A DNA stretch of 64,000 nt from positions 10,113,501-10,177,500 of the forward strand of contig OY821745.1 of the NCBI GenBank assembly GCA_963682055.1, read 5' to 3'. This document shows, in pieces, positions 57,896 through 64,000 of this stretch. A program made the position numbers and the translations under genes. Position 1 is the first letter of the stretch, and the number at the start of each line of letters is the position of its first letter. The notes under the pieces are model-generated. The model searched no databases. It saw only the letters and a program-made list of their open reading frames with translations, and was not told the origin of the DNA. Source of the DNA: Primula veris (Eukaryota; Streptophyta; Magnoliopsida; Ericales; Primulaceae).

Positions 57896-58620
57896 GTTGA
57901 TTAGTTTGATACTTTTCAAGTTTTGTTTGGTGCAGTATTTAAGAAAATAATTTTGCTTACTAAGAAAACAAATGCAAGAAAAAAGTAACATAATTATTGT
58001 AAAATTGCATATTTTTTCGGAAAAATTAGCTGATATTGAAATAAGCAAACCAAACAAGCCCGCTGAATTTCATGGGTGTCATTTCCATTATATGAAAGAA
58101 CTTTTTATTGGTGTAAAAGAAAAGACTACGTTTCTTGAGTTTTATTGACATGATCATCATTTATCTTTTTATTATTGTTCCTTGTTGATTTTTTTGATAC
58201 TTTTCAAGTCTTGTTTGGTGCAGCATTTAAGATAATAATCTGTCTTACTTGTGGCTAAAGAAGCAAGTTAATTTAGTGCATATTACAACTTCTAGCCTTT
58301 TCAGGCTGGAAAATAACCTGGATTTTGGCTGGTAAACTGAATGCCCAAAAAAAAAAACGAAAGTAATAAAATTATTGCAAGATTGCATCTTTCTGAGGAC
58401 AATTTAGCTGATATTGGACAAGCCCTCTGAATCTAATGGTTGTCACGAAAGGGGACAGGGAATAGGGGACAGAGGATCCGGACTCTTAAAATTTGTCCGT
58501 TAATCATTTCCATTATATGAACTAATAAAAGAACTTTTGATTGGTGTAAAAGAAAAGACTATGTCTCTTGGGTTTGATAGACATGATAATCATTTATCTT
58601 TTTAAGAAGCTTATTTGCCA
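57896..58620 (+). repeat. tandem segmental duplication (two diverged units)
   Basis: Unit 1 (about 57896-58185) and unit 2 (about 58186-58620) share GATACTTTTCAAGT.TTGTTT, GGTGCAG.ATTTAAGA.AATA, ATTGGTGTAAAAGAAAAGAC and ATCATTTATCTTTTTA. Unit 2 carries extra inserted sequence. No gene. Confidence 0.8.
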
Positions 58621-59675
58621 AAAGAGGAGTTAGTCTTTTTGGTTCTAAAAGCGTTTTGATTAGAGTTCAGTCAGAAGGATTGGCCTAAAGCAAGTTAAGT
58701 AGGATACAGAAACCATAATTAGCTGCAATCAAGTCAATTAAGTAGGCTTATTGGAGGATAAGGAAGAATATGGGTTTATTGAGCCTAAAGTTTCTACCTT
58801 TTCTAGTCCGAAAACCAAAAAAGTTGAGTTTTTTTAACCTGGAGCGACAGACTGCAAAATATAAGCAGTAAAAACAAATGAATGAGTTGAGCTTAATGCC
58901 TTAATTAATGTTGCAATTGCAGTCCGAATTGTCGCAAGGTGCATCTCTATTGTTGTGGAGAACAATATTTAACTTTTCATTAACTAATGTTTTGGGATTC
59001 TATCGTCTGGAAACACCTGGTTCGTCTGATAAATAAGCTAATAATATTAGGCAAATCGATTCCCCCAACCCCAAAAATAAAAGAAGTGGAGAACAATATT
59101 GAAGAATAGTTATAATAATATATGAGGAGCAAGTTATCTTGTTCTGTTACTGTCAAGTGTTAAGCTCACCCAATATTCCGACATGCCACTGTCACTTTTG
59201 AATTCTCCCCATTTTGGAAGCTATGAAGATTGAAATAGGTTAAAGCTAAAGGAACGTTTGATTGCGTGAAGGGCCAGTAAAGGGCCATTCCTTCGACTGG
59301 TATATAGCTAAAATTCCTTTTTATGTGGTAAATGGTTATTGCCTTATTGGTTATATTAATTTTCATTTGAGCCATTCATACATCTGAGCATTTCATCAAG
59401 CGTGTGGATGGTGCACGTACTCGAGATGGGCGGCTCAGATGAGATACTCGCAATTGATGCTAGGATTATTTTAGTATTAGTTATATTATTAGTAATATTT
59501 TTTCCGTGCATTTGAATGAGTTACTACTCTGAGCCGGGTCTTCTAAGTTTTGAATAATACGAAAAACTCTCCCATGAGTTTTTGTTACAAGTGGAGGGGT
59601 CGAATTCGAACCCTGATGCTACAATAATCTTCTTAATTGTTCTCTAATGTACATATGGTATATGATAATTTTCAG

Positions 59676-59855
59676 GAGCCTGTGGCCTTTATGGGAGGGT
59701 TGTTTGCGGGGGTTTTGAGGCTTGATTTGAATGAAGACCCTCTCAAGGAATGGGTTACGAAGACTGTTGAATCTATTGGCATTTCTGCTGAAGAAATCGA
59801 TGGCCAAGGTGCCAAACCAGATGAAGAAATTCCACAGCAGATAGAGATCGAATAA
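59676..59855 (+). CDS. UPF0426 chloroplast protein, last exon only (orphan)
   Basis: After a TTTTCAG acceptor the exon reads EPVAFMGGLFAGVLRLDLNE, then PLKEWVTKTVESIGISAEEI, and ends PQQIEIE and TAA. This is the conserved C-terminal part of UPF0426 (Arabidopsis At1g28150), a small plastid protein of unknown function. The family has a preceding transit-peptide exon ending with an ILKEALK-like motif. I did not find it in the 7 kb between here and the sulfotransferase-like gene. The frame is clean (180 bp). It is either a 3' fragment left by transposition or duplication, or a gene whose first exon I failed to recognise. Confidence 0.8.
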   Translation, partial: EPVAFMGGLFAGVLRLDLNEDPLKEWVTKTVESIGISAEEIDGQGAKPDEEIPQQIEIE

Positions 59856-60499
59856 CAGCTTCTTAACATTACTGGTTTCTGTCACTAAGTAAACTTGTAT
59901 TCTCCAACTTCGACGCTTATACAATGATAACGATTGTGTTTCACGATACTGTCACTTCTTCAGTTTTATAAATGGTTCTCTCTTCTATTACTTGAGTTCT
60001 TAATTAAATTATTGTATCTGGAATCAGTATGACTAAGATTTTATTTGGTACCAGTGTTTAAGATTCAAGGAACGTACCAAACAAATTTACAAATTACGAC
60101 TCTTTGTTTATACTAATGAGGGAAATGTAGGTTGTTCTAGGCTTCTAGCACAAGTAAAGATGTTTCCGATTTATTTTGTCTTGCATCGAAGTCGGGTTAC
60201 TCTATCCCCTTTTTTTTATCATTCCGTGCCCCTTTAGTTATTTTCACTCAAATTTGATTTTATATAACTTTTTTTTCAAGATTAAGCAGACTAATATCAT
60301 TAAACGGGGAGACCCCTGCCAAGAGGACAAGCGAACTTCATATGTAAAGAAAACGAAAGGGAAAACGACAACGATAGGCCAGTTGTCAACAATCTTAGGG
60401 CTTAGCCTCAACACACTAACTAAGAATTTATCTCGATTAGTGTTGTGAAAATTTTCAAACTTATTCATACAATTTACTACAAAGAACTCAAGTAACCGA

Positions 60500-60585
60500 A
60501 ATATTTGGCACATATTCGATTTTTTGTTTTCATACAATCGGTTATTACTTTCTCTCCAAATCAAATACACCGTCTAAGCAAATAA
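60500..60585 (-). pseudogene. LINE reverse-transcriptase C-terminal (zf-RVT region) fragment
   Basis: The minus strand reads TVYLIWRESNNRLYENKKSN, very close to the common plant L1-type pattern (A..VY.IW.ERN.RLF) that follows the zf-RVT zinc domain. Nothing else of the element is readable around it. Confidence 0.5.
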
Positions 60586-61209
60586 CACTTTTCCGAGTCT
60601 AAAAGATGCCGACTCACCTTAAAACATTTCCGTAGCCCACTCAACTCATTGCAAGACATAATAATATTACCCCGTATAGCAACCAAACATTGTGTATTAA
60701 TTATTACAAACCTAAAACTAGTTATAAGTAAGTAATATACTCCATCTAAGTAACTCTCACAAAATAGTAGTAACAATATATCTCAAGTTATTAATAATAT
60801 CATACCGTCTATACTTTAGTTGTATCAAGTGTTCTAAAAGGCGCGTCTAGACACAAAATAGACGATGGGCGAAGCCTAAAAGACTAATATATTAGACGGG
60901 ATTAAACGGTGATTAAGCGAATTATGTCGTGATTATGTCTTAAACGATTAATTTTTGACTGAAGTAAGTCTTCACAGTACTGATTGTACGGGAACAATAA
61001 TATAATTTAAATTTTACACCCTCTTGTGGTAATTTTATTTTAGTATTTATTTACAACTACTAATTGCTAAATTTTACAATTTTATGTTATTTTTCTGGAC
61101 AAAATTACCCTCTCTCTCTATCTATTTGTCTCACACAGGTAATCTTCATCACCTTCGTTTTCTATCTTTACTTCTCTATTTAGGTTTTTACTTCTTTATA
61201 ACTCCATCT

Positions 61210-62110
61210 TTTACTATTTAATCTGTTAAAATATTAGTGGGTTATAATCTAATTGGATTAATATTGAAAACACAACTTGGGTTTTTTAAATTTTAATCTT
61301 AGTGTGAGTTATCTTTCAATTTATTGTCCATTTATCTCATCTCATAATATTTCTGTTTTATTGTAACAAATAATGATTGTATTATATATATTGAGTTAGC
61401 TTATTCTGTTTTATGCAGCTTAAAAGCATTTAATGTGTTAAAATTATCAGTGGCTTACAAACTAATTGAATGAATATTGAAAACCCAACTTTGGTTTTAA
61501 ATTTTAATCAAAATGTGAGTTAGCTTTCAATTTATTGTTCATTGATCTCATCTCTAATATAGTATCTGTTTTGTTGTAACAAATAGTAATAAAAATGTAT
61601 TGAGTCAGCTTATTCTGTTTTATGCAGCTTAAAAGCATTTAATGTGTTGAAATATTAGTGGCTTATAAACTAATTGGATTAATTTTGAAAACCCAACTTG
61701 GGTTTTAAATTTTAAGCTAAGTGTGAGTTAGCTTTCAATTTATTGTTCATTGATCTCATCTCTAATATAGTATCTGTTTTATTGTAACAAATAATAACTA
61801 TATTCTATATATTGAGACAGTTTATTATGTTCACTTTATGCAGCTTAAGAGTATTTATAACAGCTAGCTTTCAATAATGTTTTAAAAGTTTTATGCGGAT
61901 TTTAATAATGTTTTAAATTACTAGTGGGTTACAAACTAATTGGATTAATATTGAAAACCCAAGTTGAGTTTTAATCCAAGTGTGAGTTAGCTTTCAATTT
62001 ATTGTCCATTGATCTCATTTTCTAATATACTATCTGTTTTCTTGTAACAAATAATAATTATGTATTGGGTCAGCTTATTCTGTTTTATGCAGCTTAAAAC
62101 CATTTATTAC
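61210..62110 (+). repeat. ~210 bp tandem repeat, four to five units
   Basis: Units share TTTTATGCAGCTTAAAAGCA, the TAGTGGCTTATAAACTAATT-like word, TTGAAAACCCAACTTGGGTT, GTGAGTTAGCTTTCAATTTA and CTGTTTTGTTGTAACAAATA. The GCAGCTTAA word recurs at about 61416, 61626, 61840 and 62088 (spacing 210, 214, 248). A leading unit begins near 61210. No coding capacity. Confidence 0.88.
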
Positions 62111-62139
62111 AGCTAGCTTTCTTACCATGTTGAAAAGAT

Positions 62140-62420
62140 CAAGCCTTTTTAGCTTAAAAGCTACAACCAAACAAACCCTTAGCGGGCTTGTAGCTTTTAG
62201 GTTAGGTTTTGTACCAATGGTGTTTCTTTACAGATTTAAGCATTCATAATAGCTATCTTTCATAGCATGTTCAAAAGCTTTTTAGCTTAAAATCTATAAC
62301 CAAACAACCCCTTAGGGGGGTTCTAGCTTTTAGGTTAGGTTTTGTAACAATTGTGTATTTTTACAGATTTAAGCATTCATTGTTAAATATAAATATTAAG
62401 CATTCATTTTTACAGATTTT
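62140..62420 (+). repeat. repeated AGCTTAAAAGCTACAACCAA-type block
   Basis: The stretch AGCTTAAAAGCTACAACCAA..CTAGCTTTTAGGTTAGGTTT occurs at about 62150-62220 and again at about 62280-62345. Similar words appear near 63850 and, diverged, near 9840, 10260, 11170, 49100 and 58250, so it belongs to a dispersed family. Confidence 0.6.
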
Positions 62421-62423
62421 TAC

Positions 62424-62556
62424 ATATATTCACGTACTGAAATAAAAATATTATGATAAAAAGCGGCATATAGCGCTTTGTTATTGTGATAATAAAGTGA
62501 GTGTCATTAAATTTAACAATAGACATGTTACCGAATTTATATTTAGCGACTTTACC
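62424..62556 (+). repeat. dispersed 133 bp repeat, copy 2
   Basis: Same orientation as 57697-57829, 4.7 kb away, with only a few substitutions. Probably two copies of one recently active unclassified element or parts of its termini. Confidence 0.9.
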
Positions 62557-64000
62557 ATAGAAGTCATGTCTTTTTCTTTTACGACATTTCTTTAGTGGGC
62601 CTCCTTGATTATTACAATTAACGTCGCGAGCTTTTAATACAAGATAATGTCAAGATTGCAACATACAATAATTTAAAAATTATTGGTAAAATGAGAGTTG
62701 TTAATTCATAAAAACAGTTTGGTAACATAAATATTTAATATTCTGTTACAGAAATTTAGTGACACTTATTTTATCAATAGTTTTCAAAAACGTGTTTATC
62801 GATATCCAAAGTCCAAGCATCTTGTTTTTTTTGTAGCGATAATTAAAGGTTCCCTTTAATGTCGTGTATAGTGGGTTAAGCTTATACTATTTGGCTACGT
62901 ATTTTAAGCTTTGTGAAAGAATGGGAAAGAGATTGTGTCTCGTGGAGAAAACGGATGAAGCTTATAAGCTCATAATCAAAATCCGAAAAAATCTTTAATT
63001 CAATCTAATGACCAAACATCGTAAAATTTGTCTAGAATAGGTTGAAAATTTATAAACATACGAAACAAATTGTAAATTTTTACACTTTAAGCAAAAAAAT
63101 AGGACACGAAATGGGTACAAAATAATGGGTAAGAGTTAAGACTATGAGACTCGAACTCTACCTTGAAAGATAAAAATAATAATTAAAGACCCAAATAATC
63201 AAGAAACTAAACCCGGTCCAGTAAACCGGATAAACTAACCGGGTTAATTAAATAAACCAGTCCAATCCTCATATTTTTAAACACAAATAATAATAAATAA
63301 ATAAACCAACATTTAACATTTTTGCACCATTTTTCCAATATTTTAAATACAAAATGATAAATCAAACCCAAATTTTAACATTTTTGAAGCAACTCTCTCT
63401 CCCTCTCTCTTTCAGGTATTCCATCATTTACCCTTTTCAATTCCTTTAATTTTTGTTTATTTGTAACTGATATGCTAAATTCTATTTATGTTTGCAAATG
63501 CTTAGTTACTTTAAGGTGTGTGTGTGTGTGTGTTTTTTTTCTTTTCATTTTTGGAATATTAAAACAGGTGTATTACTTTCCATGTAAACATTCCTGTTCT
63601 GGGTTTTTAATGTTTTAAGGTTATGTTTGTTTATTTTTTGTTGAAAATCAGAAGTATTGAGATATAAATTAAATTAGAATTACTGCTTATGTTCTTGTTT
63701 GGATACAGTTGATAGAATTAATTAACCTATTTTAGGCTGAGAAAGATTTTTTCTTTATTCATCTTCCGTTTTTTTTTTTGGCTTTTTCGGTTAAGAAAAT
63801 AGAAAAAGCTTAGCTTTTGAGGTGAACAGATAAGGGCTGGTTAGCTTATAAGCAAAGATGTGAAGCTTAAAAGTTGTAGCCAAACAAGCTAGGTGTTTTT
63901 CTTAGAAGGGTTAAATTTTAATTGATGTTTACTATACCAAACTATCAGCCGTTTACAAATTTCATTCTTAGCTACCACTTTTAACATTTTTCATACTAAA
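62557..64000. other. right-end intergenic region
   Basis: No supportable gene. A CT-rich stretch (CTCTCTCTCCCTCTCTCTTT, about 63393-63412) ending in CAGGTATT and a (GT)n tract at 63515-63534 could be 5' leader and first-intron sequence of a plus-strand gene beyond the window, but nothing coding is visible. Confidence 0.4.

Noticed and set aside
60830..60960. GC-richer patch with GGCGCGTCTAGACAC and AGACGGGATTAAACGGTGATT
   Set aside because: Looks like the edge of a dispersed repeat, but no borders, inverted ends or second copy in the window.
63380..64000. Possible 5' end of another plus-strand gene
   Set aside because: Only a CT-rich stretch and a possible splice site are visible. No start codon with a sustained frame before the window ends.

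Overview
The window is nuclear DNA of a flowering plant. It is AT-rich, its genes have many GT-AG introns, and it is crowded with plant transposon types: Ty1/copia, solo LTRs, TRIM, Mutator-like MITEs, Tourist, Stowaway and a LINE remnant. Gene content points to a eudicot. An asterid, perhaps Asteraceae, is my guess, but the sequence alone does not settle the family.

Layout. 1-3184: 5' part of a decayed minus-strand Ty1/copia element (broken gag, protease and integrase, then tRNA-Met primer site and 5' LTR). 3500-5869 (+) and 8955-12966 (-): two tail-to-tail B3-domain genes of the At3g19184/At5g42700 type. The minus copy is complete (7 exons, 462 aa). The plus copy has no visible N-terminal exons. 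15126-29220 (-): a full 19-exon presequence protease gene (PREP, about 1068 aa). Its transit-peptide exon 1 is present six times inside a ~5.2 kb higher-order tandem array (about 24030-29283), and this is the most striking object in the window. A Mutator-like MITE lies 80 bp upstream of the outermost start codon. 30100-31460: solo LTR. 32407-37844 (+): a carboxylesterase (CXE) gene whose single 4.5 kb intron holds a second solo LTR of the same family, a Tourist-like MITE and a hairpin MITE. 38-48 kb: repeat-rich, with a tandem TRIM, a CXE fragment, a degraded KRP/ICK cell-cycle-inhibitor remnant and a duplicated promoter-like module on either side of it. 48129-52628 (+): a six-exon membrane-anchored sulfotransferase-like (NodH-like) gene. 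53-64 kb: nested palindromic elements, an orphan last exon of a UPF0426 chloroplast protein gene, a LINE remnant and a ~210 bp tandem repeat.

The genes do not form a pathway. In Arabidopsis the loci At3g19170 (PREP1) and At3g19184 (a B3 gene) are close neighbours, so the B3-PREP adjacency here looks like ancient microsynteny with a local B3 duplication. Exon borders were worked out by hand from splice sites and reading frame. Each complete gene model sums to a whole number of codons, but single positions could be off by one.
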